Shown here piece by piece: positions 32,955-39,032 of a stretch of 39,032 nt of DNA. The DNA is from Candidatus Babeliales bacterium. Lineage in GTDB: Bacteria; Babelota; Babeliae; Babelales; Vermiphilaceae. The stretch spans positions 1 through 39,032 of the forward strand of contig JAGVKD010000017.1 in the NCBI GenBank assembly GCA_020050795.1, written 5' to 3'. The notes beneath the pieces are model-generated. The model saw only the letters and a list, made by a program, of their open reading frames with translations, had not been told where the DNA came from and made no database searches. A program made the translations under genes and the position numbers. Each line of letters starts with the position of its first letter. Position 1 is the stretch's first letter.

Positions 32955-33392
32955 TTATTTCTTACTCTCAACAAATTTTCGCGCACGAACAATCACCGTG
33001 CCCTTTTCTTGCCGTTCTACTTTGACCAGATAGCGCCATTTTTTATCTTGAGCATCGAATGGTACTGAATCTTCCATCTGTTTTTTATGAAGATGTGTGT
33101 GCTCTGCACCAGAAAGATCAACAGGCTGGCCACCGCCCTCAAACCCATCCTGGTACTTGAAAGCTGATTTAAAATCTGGCTTGCCATCTTTTTCCCACAC
33201 AAGCGCAAAGCCTAAATGCGATGCTCTACGGTCATAATCGTCAAAATCATCTCCTGCAAAAATGGAATACACACCATCGGCATTCGCAGGAACATTAAAT
33301 TGGAGCAGCTTGTTAGCCCAATCTTCTTTCTCTTGCATACCAAATGCGATAGCGCAACTGCACAAACATCCGAGGAGTATATTTTTTTTCAT
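32955..33392 (-). CDS. Small exported protein of unknown function
   Basis: The product is 145 residues. The signal peptide MKKNILLGCLCSCAIAFG precedes MQEKEDW. The mature part is rich in Asp and aromatic residues (SIFAGDDFDDYDRRASHLGF, FKYQDGFEGGGQPVDLSGA) and ends in a basic beta strand pair (KWRYLVKVERQEKGTVIVRA). The arrangement suggests a small beta fold; function unknown. The next gene upstream (33423) is 30 bases away on the same strand. Confidence 0.7.
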   Translation of the reverse strand: MKKNILLGCLCSCAIAFGMQEKEDWANKLLQFNVPANADGVYSIFAGDDFDDYDRRASHLGFALVWEKDGKPDFKSAFKYQDGFEGGGQPVDLSGAEHTHLHKKQMEDSVPFDAQDKKWRYLVKVERQEKGTVIVRARKFVESKK

Positions 33393-33422
33393 TCGAGCTC
33401 CATTAAAAATAAATTGTGCGCA

Positions 33423-34019
33423 TCACGTTCCGTGTACATCTGCCAATTGAACAGTTTTCTCTTGCGAGCCGGATTGACCGCAAGGCTCATTTCTGGAAGG
33501 CGCTGATATTTCTTCCTTAGAATATTTCTTTCTATCGGCAGCGGGCGTTCTTGCAAACTCAGCTCGTTTTTTGAGAATACCAATAATACCTTTTTCTGGA
33601 TCGATGATTCGTATTCTCAAGGAATGAAATTGTCCATCTATAGGAATTCTAGTTAACTCTACTGGCATTCCTTTACGGCTTTCATAGTCATGGGACCACA
33701 GAATTCCACGCTTGAAGACCTTAGGATCCTTTTTAGCAGAGTACACTTCCCCATTATTATCTTGTCCAAAAGCTGTTATAAAAATACCTTTTTGGTATTC
33801 GGGCTCATTGATTTCCGTGCCATAGAGCAGGACTGTGTGCACCGGTTTGCCCAACAGACATATTTGTTCGCCCTCTTCGATGCCAAGCTCTTCATTCTCA
33901 TCACCAATCTGATTACCCTCGAACCTTTTATCTATTGATTCCAGCAGGAGATCGACGTTCTCCATAGCAACAAATGTGCTAACGTTCACAAGAAGACTAA
34001 TCGCTAGTAATGTTTTCAC
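33423..34019 (-). CDS. Exported protein of unknown function
   Basis: The product is 198 residues, starting with GTG at 34017-34019, preceded by GGGGGA at four-base spacing. The signal peptide (KTLLAISLLVNVSTFVA) precedes MENVDL. The chain has an acidic first part, a likely beta-rich middle (VHTVLLYGTEINEP, GQFHSLRIRIIDPEKGIIG) and a disordered polar end. It shows no similarity that I can see to the next gene downstream beyond the signal peptide style. Function unknown. Confidence 0.68.
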   Translation of the reverse strand: MKTLLAISLLVNVSTFVAMENVDLLLESIDKRFEGNQIGDENEELGIEEGEQICLLGKPVHTVLLYGTEINEPEYQKGIFITAFGQDNNGEVYSAKKDPKVFKRGILWSHDYESRKGMPVELTRIPIDGQFHSLRIRIIDPEKGIIGILKKRAEFARTPAADRKKYSKEEISAPSRNEPCGQSGSQEKTVQLADVHGT

Positions 34020-34039
34020 GTGTTCCCCCTAAACCTATG

Positions 34040-34858
34040 TTAGATACGTTTCAGATATGATTCCCAACCAACTACTTGATACTCTTGCGCAGCTGCAACA
34101 TAATTATCTGCGTGATAAATTCCACGACCAACAATGATGCAATCTGATCCATCACGGATGGCAACCTGTGGTGTTAGATACTGCTGCCCCAAAGCATCAC
34201 CTTTCAATGCTAGCTGCACACCGGGCGTGAAGTGAAGGAATTTTTGATCCTCAACCAACTGCTGTCTGGCTATAAATCCAATCACAAAATCATCATACTG
34301 CTGCGCCCATGCAACCGTTTTTTGCGTGTAATCACCCGTTGCCAAATTATCTTTCGAACTCATCTGAGGCAATAAAATAAGTGCTCTGTTTTTAGTCAGC
34401 CCAACTGCACGCAGCCCCTCGATGATTCCTGGTCCAGGAACACTGTGCGCGTTAACCATGTCTGCCCACTCGGCAATGCGATAGATGCCTTGCTGATATT
34501 GCAGCTGCACCGTGTTGCCAATATCGGCAAACTTACGATCTTCAAAAATAATAAAATCATGAATCCGGGCTAGCTGTTGTAATTGCTCAATCAGATCCCA
34601 ATCGAAATCATTCACAATATCAATGTGAGTTTTGATTGCACACACATGGGGCCCGACAGCATCAATCAATTCAAGCAATGCTTTTTTTTCTGTAACATCA
34701 GCGCTCACAATGAGATTGGTTCGCTTGCGCTCCATGGTTTCAAATAAACGCTTGGCCACTGGGTTGGTAGCCAACTGAGCACGCTGACCATAAGTGAGCG
34801 ATTTAGCGCAATTGGTTGCTTTTAATGAAGGCGCCAACGTTTCTGATTGTTGCATCAT
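34040..34858 (-). CDS. pyrF: Orotidine 5'-phosphate decarboxylase, eukaryote-like
   Basis: PyrF converts OMP to UMP. The 272-residue sequence is very close in pattern to the C-terminal half of eukaryotic UMP synthase/URA3: RTNLIVSADVTEKKALLELI, VCAIKTHIDIVNDFDWDLIE, the catalytic FEDRKFADIGNTVQLQY (Lys and two Asp intact), VNAHSVPGPGIIEGL, MSSKDNLATGDYTQKTV and FTPGVQLALKGDALGQQY. The N-terminal SLTYGQRAQLATNPVAKRL also matches the start of the eukaryotic domain. I chose ATG 34856-34858 with AAGGG seven bases upstream, inside pyrE, so the genes overlap by 56 bases in different frames. Confidence 0.95.
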   Translation of the reverse strand: MMQQSETLAPSLKATNCAKSLTYGQRAQLATNPVAKRLFETMERKRTNLIVSADVTEKKALLELIDAVGPHVCAIKTHIDIVNDFDWDLIEQLQQLARIHDFIIFEDRKFADIGNTVQLQYQQGIYRIAEWADMVNAHSVPGPGIIEGLRAVGLTKNRALILLPQMSSKDNLATGDYTQKTVAWAQQYDDFVIGFIARQQLVEDQKFLHFTPGVQLALKGDALGQQYLTPQVAIRDGSDCIIVGRGIYHADNYVAAAQEYQVVGWESYLKRI

Positions 34859-35417
34859 CGATAATCCCTTGAGCAAAAAGTGCATCTGTTATATCGGAGA
34901 GCGTGTAAAGTGCGTGCACAAAAATTCCTTCGTGTGCTAATTTTTGTCGCGCACCTTGTTGGCGATCTATCACTACCAAAACATCCTGAACTTGAAGCTG
35001 CGCTTCTTTTAATTTTGTTACTGTTTCTAGAATCGAAGTGCCACTGGTCACCACATCCTCAATGATGAGTGCCACTTGGCCAGCAGAAAAAACTCCCTCG
35101 ATGGCACGCTTGGTTCCATGATCCTTTACCTCTTTGCGCGGCATAATCATCGGAATCGAGCGATTGAGGGAAATACCTGTTGCAAGAGGCAATGCTGCGT
35201 AGGGAACACCGCACAAAAGATCGCAGGGAATATCAACGGTCGCCTGCGCAAGTCTTTCAACCACTGAACGCAATAAGTCGGGATAGGAAATAATCCGCCG
35301 CATGTCCACATAGATTGGCGATTGAGTACCAGATTTGAGTGTAAAACTGCCAAACTGAATCGCGCCGGCATCAAAGAGTTGTTTCGCGAGACTCATTTTT
35401 TCTGACGAACGTTCCAT
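34803..35417 (-). CDS. pyrE: Orotate phosphoribosyltransferase, eukaryote-like
   Basis: PyrE joins orotate and PRPP to make OMP. The 204-residue protein resembles the N-terminal half of eukaryotic UMP synthase: GAIQFGSFTLKSGTQSPIYV, CGVPYAALPLAT, PMIMPRKEVKDHGTKRAIEG, and the PRPP loop LIIEDVVTSGTSILETV. The ending TIRNVGAFIKSNQLR matches the end of that domain. I used the ATG at 35415-35417, with AAGGAA about eight bases upstream; a later ATG (35396) is possible. The gene overlaps pyrD by about 47 bases and pyrF by 56 bases, so the three are translated from one message. Confidence 0.95.
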   Translation of the reverse strand: MERSSEKMSLAKQLFDAGAIQFGSFTLKSGTQSPIYVDMRRIISYPDLLRSVVERLAQATVDIPCDLLCGVPYAALPLATGISLNRSIPMIMPRKEVKDHGTKRAIEGVFSAGQVALIIEDVVTSGTSILETVTKLKEAQLQVQDVLVVIDRQQGARQKLAHEGIFVHALYTLSDITDALFAQGIIDDATIRNVGAFIKSNQLR

Positions 35418-36477
35418 ATTTGTTTTCCTTCATCTGATGATAGTTCATTGCCAAATCGGGATACCACATTGCACCCGTTGCACTCATTGCCACATCGGCC
35501 CCACAACTGAGCATCGTTTCAAAATCATTAGCAGTTAGAATGCCTCCAGTTCCGATGATCGTCAAACCCAATTGTTTTTTCTGATTTATGTTTTGCGCTT
35601 CCCGTACAAAGTTAGTGGCAACTGAAAAAATGGGCGCACCACTCAATCCAGAAATGAGTCGTGATGGACCAAAAAATGATTGTCCCTCTGCATCCACTGC
35701 ACGCACTCTAATAGTATTGATTCCGGTAATGCCTCGCGCCCCTGCTCGCGCTGCTGCACAAAAAACATCATTCATAATTTCTTTATTGTTATATGCACCA
35801 ACTTTGAACGTCAGCGGTGTGTCGCCAAGCACGGAAACTATTTTACGTGTTATTTCGTATACAAGATCTGCATTATTTGAAAGCACTCCACACGAAACAT
35901 TCGGGCAGGATATATCCGCTTCAACCACCTGCGCACCTGCTTCTTTCACTCGTTGGGCAAGATAGGCAAAATCATCTGCGAGGCTGCGCGTTGGTGATTC
36001 CACACCGAAGATGGAGACAATCAGCAACTGTCCTGGCAATAATATATTTTTTGCCTGCCTAATACCGGCACAGACTGTTTCAAGATCGAACGATGGATTG
36101 CCAATCGAATTGACAAACGAGAGCGCGCTAGAATTTTTACCAATTCTAACCATCGGCACATCAAGCAAACTTTCTTGTGGCACCGAATTGTTATCAATCA
36201 TTCCCACGTTTGGATGTGGATGGGGCGGCCGAAAGGAGCTTGCGACTGTTTTGTAGTTAATAATATCATACCCCAGTCGGGACATGAGCTTGATTCCCTT
36301 TGGAGTGGCTGTCAGTGGACATGCAGCAACGCCTATGCGAGACATGACAGGAACATCAAAAAGTGTATGCCATTCCTCTCGCGCAGGAATGGAACGCAAA
36401 AAAAAGGGTCCGTCATAAAACGGACCATCGGTAATATTTTCGGTAAATGATTTTGAAAGATCGTAGAGCGGTTTCAT
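35371..36477 (-). CDS. pyrD: Dihydroorotate dehydrogenase
   Basis: PyrD oxidises dihydroorotate to orotate using FMN. The protein is 368 residues. Recognised parts are VNSIGNPSFDLE, ISCPNVSCGV (the dihydroorotate-binding loop), LTFKVGAY (FMN-contacting Lys), GITGINTIR (N-T-x), FFGPSRLISGLSGAPI and TIIGTGGILTANDFETML. The class is uncertain; it is soluble-like with no membrane helix, as in class 1. A perfect hairpin followed by eight T lies at codons about 17-27. The start ATG overlaps the stop of the upstream nitroreductase gene (ATGA), and the 3' end overlaps pyrE. Confidence 0.92.
   Translation of the reverse strand: MKPLYDLSKSFTENITDGPFYDGPFFLRSIPAREEWHTLFDVPVMSRIGVAACPLTATPKGIKLMSRLGYDIINYKTVASSFRPPHPHPNVGMIDNNSVPQESLLDVPMVRIGKNSSALSFVNSIGNPSFDLETVCAGIRQAKNILLPGQLLIVSIFGVESPTRSLADDFAYLAQRVKEAGAQVVEADISCPNVSCGVLSNNADLVYEITRKIVSVLGDTPLTFKVGAYNNKEIMNDVFCAAARAGARGITGINTIRVRAVDAEGQSFFGPSRLISGLSGAPIFSVATNFVREAQNINQKKQLGLTIIGTGGILTANDFETMLSCGADVAMSATGAMWYPDLAMNYHQMKENKYGTFVRKNESRETTL
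36398..36426 (-). terminator. Terminator-like hairpin inside pyrD
   Basis: On the minus strand GGTCCGT pairs with ACGGACC (loop TTTATG), followed after one C by eight T. It is 51-80 bases past the pyrD start codon. It could be an attenuator; coding of DGPFYDGPFF may instead create it by chance. Confidence 0.45.
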
Positions 36478-37046
36478 TTTTTAAATTTTCCTTCAAAGAC
36501 AAACTCGGTTATTGGTTTGCGATCAGACATCACTTCCTTCTCTTGCAATTCTTTTGGCAGTGATTCTTTTTTGCCCGGTTTTCCAATCGCAATCATAGCC
36601 TCAACAGTATAGCCGTCTGGAATACCGAGAGATTCTTTTGCTTTTTTATAATCAAAACCTTCCATGCCATGCACCACCAATCCATTGATGGTCCCTTGCA
36701 GTGCCAAATTTTCCCACGCCGCACCGGTATCAAAAGAATGGGTGCGTTCTGGTTTTCCGTTATATTCAAAGGTATCACGAGAAGCAACAACTACAAGTGC
36801 TGCCGCATTTTTTGCCCAAGATTGGTTAAATTCAACAAGCAAGTTGAATAATTTATCCCAATGTGGCGTTTCACGTTTGGCATAAATAAAGCGCCATGGC
36901 TGACCATTATAACTTGATGGAGCCCAACGTGCCGCTTCGAATAATCGGAATAGTTCATTGTCAGATAATGGCTCGCCAGACATCGCACGTGGTGACCAGC
37001 GATTGAGAATAAAATCGGCAATAGGATAATTTGGCTTACGGTTCAC
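36474..37046 (-). CDS. Nitroreductase-family flavoprotein
   Basis: Nitroreductase-fold enzymes bind FMN and reduce nitro compounds, quinones or related substrates with NAD(P)H. Marks here are RWSPRAMSGEPLS and FEAARWAPSSYNGQPWRFIY at the N-terminus, NQSWAKNAAALVVVAS, DTGAAWENLALQGTINGLVV and MIAIGKPGKKESLPKELQ at the end. The GTG at 37044-37046 is favoured (GGAG nine bases upstream), giving 190 residues. The next gene on the strand, 37138-37845, is a longer exported paralogue. The stop overlaps the pyrD start, so it is in the pyrimidine operon; a functional tie is unknown. Confidence 0.86.
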   Translation of the reverse strand: MNRKPNYPIADFILNRWSPRAMSGEPLSDNELFRLFEAARWAPSSYNGQPWRFIYAKRETPHWDKLFNLLVEFNQSWAKNAAALVVVASRDTFEYNGKPERTHSFDTGAAWENLALQGTINGLVVHGMEGFDYKKAKESLGIPDGYTVEAMIAIGKPGKKESLPKELQEKEVMSDRKPITEFVFEGKFKK

Positions 37047-37067
37047 AAATATACTCTCCGTGTATTT

Positions 37068-37102
37068 CAAAAATGGGGTCCGTTGTTAATACGGACCCCA
37101 TT
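37068..37102 (-). terminator. Hairpin between the two nitroreductase genes
   Basis: A 12-pair stem AATGGGGTCCGT/ACGGACCCCATT with a seven-base loop is followed by TTT on the minus strand. It ends the exported paralogue's transcript or regulates read-through into the pyrD operon. Its core GGTCCGT is the same as the stem inside pyrD. Confidence 0.75.
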
Positions 37103-37137
37103 CTTAATTTCACTATAAAAAAATTTTTAATACGTTA

Positions 37138-37845
37138 TTACTGCCCGTCTTTGAATGGACCTTCAAAAGAACCGTAGTGTACAAATTCTGTGATTGGTTT
37201 GCGACCAGATCGCTTTGTTTTGCCGCGCATACTTTCTGGCAAATCGCTATCTCTGCCTGGTTTGCCAATTGCAACCATTGCGTGGATTGTGTAGCCATCT
37301 GGAATCTTGAGTGCTACGCGTGCTTTGTCATAATCAAAACCTTCCATCGCATGCACAACAAGTCCATTAATGTATCCTTGCAATGCCATGTTTTCCCATG
37401 CTGCCCCGGTATCAAGTGCGTGAGTTTTTGAAGGTCGTCCCTTTTGATCTGTGTTACGAGAAACAACCGCTACTAATGCTGCTGCATTCTTAGCCCATGC
37501 TTGATTAAATTCACCTAAGGTACGGAAGAAGGTAGACCATTCTGCTGAATTGCGCCGGGCATATATGAATCGCCATGGTTGCGCATTGCCGCTTGAGGGT
37601 GCCCAACGTGCTGCTTCAAATAATCCAAATAATTCTTCTTCACTCATTAATTGACCAGACATGGCATATGGAGACCAACGCCCCAACAAAACGCCCGAGA
37701 TTGGATAATCTGCAACCCGTTCCATATCAGGATTTTGTGCTGCCGCTGCTGGTGCTGGTGTTGTTTTTTTCTGCTCAGCCTTTTCGCTCCGTACAGACAC
37801 GGAAATGGCTAAAAGAGCTAATGGTACGATGTAACGTTTATTCAT
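37138..37845 (-). CDS. Exported nitroreductase-family protein
   Basis: The product is 235 residues. It has a signal peptide (MNKRYIVPLALLAISVSVRS, no twin-Arg) and a Pro/Ala linker (TTPAPAAAAQNP), then the same fold as the downstream gene: RWSPYAMSGQLMSEEELF, FEAARWAPSSGNAQPWRFIY, NQAWAKNAAALVAVVSRN, DTGAAWENMALQGYINGLVV and MVAIGKPGRDSDLPESMRG. About half the positions match the neighbour, so the pair arose by duplication. An FMN enzyme exported by Sec is unusual because FMN is normally loaded in the cytoplasm; lipid or cofactor loading outside, or loss of FMN, is possible. Confidence 0.85.
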   Translation of the reverse strand: MNKRYIVPLALLAISVSVRSEKAEQKKTTPAPAAAAQNPDMERVADYPISGVLLGRWSPYAMSGQLMSEEELFGLFEAARWAPSSGNAQPWRFIYARRNSAEWSTFFRTLGEFNQAWAKNAAALVAVVSRNTDQKGRPSKTHALDTGAAWENMALQGYINGLVVHAMEGFDYDKARVALKIPDGYTIHAMVAIGKPGRDSDLPESMRGKTKRSGRKPITEFVHYGSFEGPFKDGQ

Positions 37846-37961
37846 GACGACTCCTTTTAAAAATTAAATCGAGACTACTTTACCGCACGTCGTTGCAAAA
37901 ATCTAGCCCGCCGTGGGAATATGAGGAAAATAATATCCGTTCATATAAGGGGGAAGGAATT

Positions 37962-38642
37962 ATGCGGACTCAATTATTTTTGCTGCTTATGTATGCACTC
38001 ATTCAGATACAAAATTTATCTGGAATGTTCAGCAGAACAGAAGTGAACCAGGTCGTTAATGTTAATAGCTCACAACCACCTGTCGAATCATCATCCTTAT
38101 TCTCTTATTATCCTGGCGGATTGATCAGCGGTACCACCTCATTTCTGAGTTACAACAAATACACACTTTTGGCGATCGGCATCTTGGGAGGTTATGGCTA
38201 TGTCTGCTACACGCTCGTGAAAGCAAATAATATTTTGCAAAGTGGTCGTTCATGGTCTGCCTGGAAACATCATATTGAATTCTCTGACCTTGCCCTCACA
38301 TCACAAGATGATCTCGCGCGAGAATTGCTTAATGACATTCAACGTCAATATATCAATTATGAAAACCCAACAGACTTTGTATCGCCACTCAGCCACTTTG
38401 CGCAAGACATAGAGAAGGAGCAGAGCCTGCTCAGCTCGTACATCAAAATTGGTGACATCATTATGAAATGTCATGCCTCAATGCTCTTTCCAATTTCTGC
38501 TGATCTGATTGAGAATGCGCACAAACGGCTCGAGCGACTCAGCTTTGTGCGCCACGTTTTCATCTCCTGGTCAGCGCATCACAACCTGCAGCAAAATTCG
38601 GTGATCAAGAAAGTTATTAGGCGGGTTAAAAGAATAGCGTAA
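37962..38642 (+). CDS. Exported/membrane protein of unknown function
   Basis: The product is 226 residues; ATG 37962 has GGGGGAAGGA upstream. The signal sequence MRTQLFLLLMYALIQIQNLSG precedes MFSRTEV, then a polar region, and a hydrophobic segment (KYTLLAIGILGGYGYVCYTL, about 75-94) that is probably a transmembrane helix. The rest is helical and charged, ending in a very basic tail (VIKKVIRRVKRIA). It resembles a membrane-anchored scaffold, with no family recognised. Terminators and two small hairpins follow. Confidence 0.7.
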   Translation: MRTQLFLLLMYALIQIQNLSGMFSRTEVNQVVNVNSSQPPVESSSLFSYYPGGLISGTTSFLSYNKYTLLAIGILGGYGYVCYTLVKANNILQSGRSWSAWKHHIEFSDLALTSQDDLARELLNDIQRQYINYENPTDFVSPLSHFAQDIEKEQSLLSSYIKIGDIIMKCHASMLFPISADLIENAHKRLERLSFVRHVFISWSAHHNLQQNSVIKKVIRRVKRIA

Positions 38643-38643
38643 T

Positions 38644-38722
38644 CCCCACTGATTATGGGGCCCCCGTTCTAAAAGAATGGGGAAAAGAAAGAGGGGCGGA
38701 ATTTCCGCCCCTCTTTCTTTTT
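38644..38722. terminator. Cluster of three hairpins ending in a bidirectional terminator
   Basis: CCCCACT..ATGGGG (about 38644-38660) and CCCCGTTCT/AGAATGGGG (about 38662-38682) are followed by GAAAGAGGGGCGGAA/TTCCGCCCCTCTTTC (38687-38717) with T runs. Only the last has the form of a terminator for the convergent genes here. Confidence 0.75.
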
Positions 38723-38740
38723 ATCTAAAATTATTCTCTT

Positions 38741-39032
38741 CTATGATCCAAGTGATCCGACTAATCCAGACAAGCTCGACAAGAAGTATTTCACATCATC
38801 ATCACCGAATCGAACTCCGGCACCGAAGAACGCATTCGCGTTGTGTCTACTGATAAAGTCATCCGCACCGAATGTCATATATATGCTGCGGAACAGATAC
38901 ATTTTGTTCAACCATTTCAAATGTGGCCGCTTATCATCGATACGATTCCAGCCACGCGAGTCGAACATTTCAAGCGATGTGACCCAACGGAAATTATCGT
39001 TTCTGAACGGAATATCAAAGTCTATTGCCGTT
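38741..39032 (-). CDS. C-terminal part of an MCE/MlaD-like outer-membrane lipid transport protein
   Basis: The frame stays open to the window edge; it is the end of a longer gene, not an ORF starting at the Met at 38968. The visible 96 residues include FDIPFRNDNFRWVTSLEMFD, SRGWNRIDDKRPHLKWLNK, IYMTFGADDFISRHNANAFF and GAGVRFGDDDVKYFLSSLSG. The alternation of aromatic and polar residues with GAGVRFGDDDxKY at the end is that of the beta-barrel-like C-terminal part seen in MCE-domain (MlaD-type) proteins of several Gram-negative phyla. The MCE domain itself would lie outside the window, so the family call is provisional. Confidence 0.6.
   Translation of the reverse strand, partial: TAIDFDIPFRNDNFRWVTSLEMFDSRGWNRIDDKRPHLKWLNKMYLFRSIYMTFGADDFISRHNANAFFGAGVRFGDDDVKYFLSSLSGLVGSLGS

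Noticed and set aside
34803-34885. Recent frameshift error splitting a fused pyrE-pyrF
   Set aside because: pyrE ends where the OPRT domain ends, and pyrF has an own ATG with ribosome site, so two genes are the simpler reading. A search of relatives would be needed to exclude a programmed frameshift.
38741-38968. Complete 75-residue gene starting at an internal Met
   Set aside because: The frame is open to the window end and the sequence reads as the C-terminus of a larger protein.
1-39032. CRISPR array, insertion sequence, prophage or tRNA gene
   Set aside because: No repeat-spacer pattern, transposase, integrase, capsid gene or tRNA other than the tRNA-like part of tmRNA was found on reading both strands.

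Overview
The window is about 39 kb of AT-leaning bacterial chromosome. It is gene-dense and mixes housekeeping genes with many short exported proteins of no known family. The best fit is a host-associated Gram-negative bacterium of the Dependentiae (TM6, Babeliae) type. That assignment is inference from content: Skp/OmpH and an MCE/MlaD-like end imply an outer membrane; an ankyrin protein, exported zinc-finger proteins and a eukaryote-like OPRT/OMP-decarboxylase pair suggest life with a eukaryotic host; and most of the small exported proteins share an odd signal-peptide end with a Met next to the presumed cleavage site. No 16S gene is present to prove the taxonomy.

Layout. 1-1801 (-): three tandem paralogous small exported proteins and a fourth unrelated one. 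1851-5730 (-): pth and prs, an exported protein, skp, a 60-residue protein and a membrane-anchored SRPBCC protein. 5924-6892 (+): SbtA-type bicarbonate permease. 6972-9846 (-): exported proteins, a 52-residue gene and an exported ankyrin-repeat protein. 10197-11089 (-): ssrA (tmRNA) directly downstream of smpB. 11284-15864 (+): exported protein, tsaD, exported protein, and a beta-helix protein. 15933-21917 (-): rho, secF, rpmA and polA. 22104-25888 (+): two tandem exported C2H2-like proteins, a small exported protein, a candidate small RNA and priA. 25955-27148 (-): Cys-rich exported protein and orn. 27238-30208 (+): a tandem-duplicated D-Ala-D-Ala ligase and an exported protein. 30205-31328 (-): membrane protein coupled to a SpoU methyltransferase. 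31498-32397 (+): stand-alone AsnRS/AspRS-like catalytic core. 32440-34019 (-): three exported proteins. 34040-37845 (-): exported nitroreductase, nitroreductase, pyrD, pyrE and pyrF, with the last four genes overlapping. 37962-38642 (+): membrane protein. 38741-end (-): C-terminus of an MCE/MlaD-like protein.

Convergent gene pairs are mostly separated by one hairpin with A/T tracts on both sides, so a single element can end both transcripts. Functional themes are ribosome rescue (tmRNA, SmpB, Pth), envelope building (Skp, SecF, Ddl-Ddl, MCE), the last three steps to UMP plus PRPP supply (PyrD/E/F, Prs), replication and restart (PolA, PriA), and an exported protein set that may act on a host. 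The most unusual items are the Ddl-Ddl fusion with complementary active-site decay, the eukaryote-like overlapping pyrE/pyrF, exported zinc-finger proteins with basic NLS-like stretches, CaaX-like C-termini, a shared Met-containing signal-peptide end, a terminator-like hairpin inside pyrD, and a structured RNA upstream of an apparently leaderless priA.
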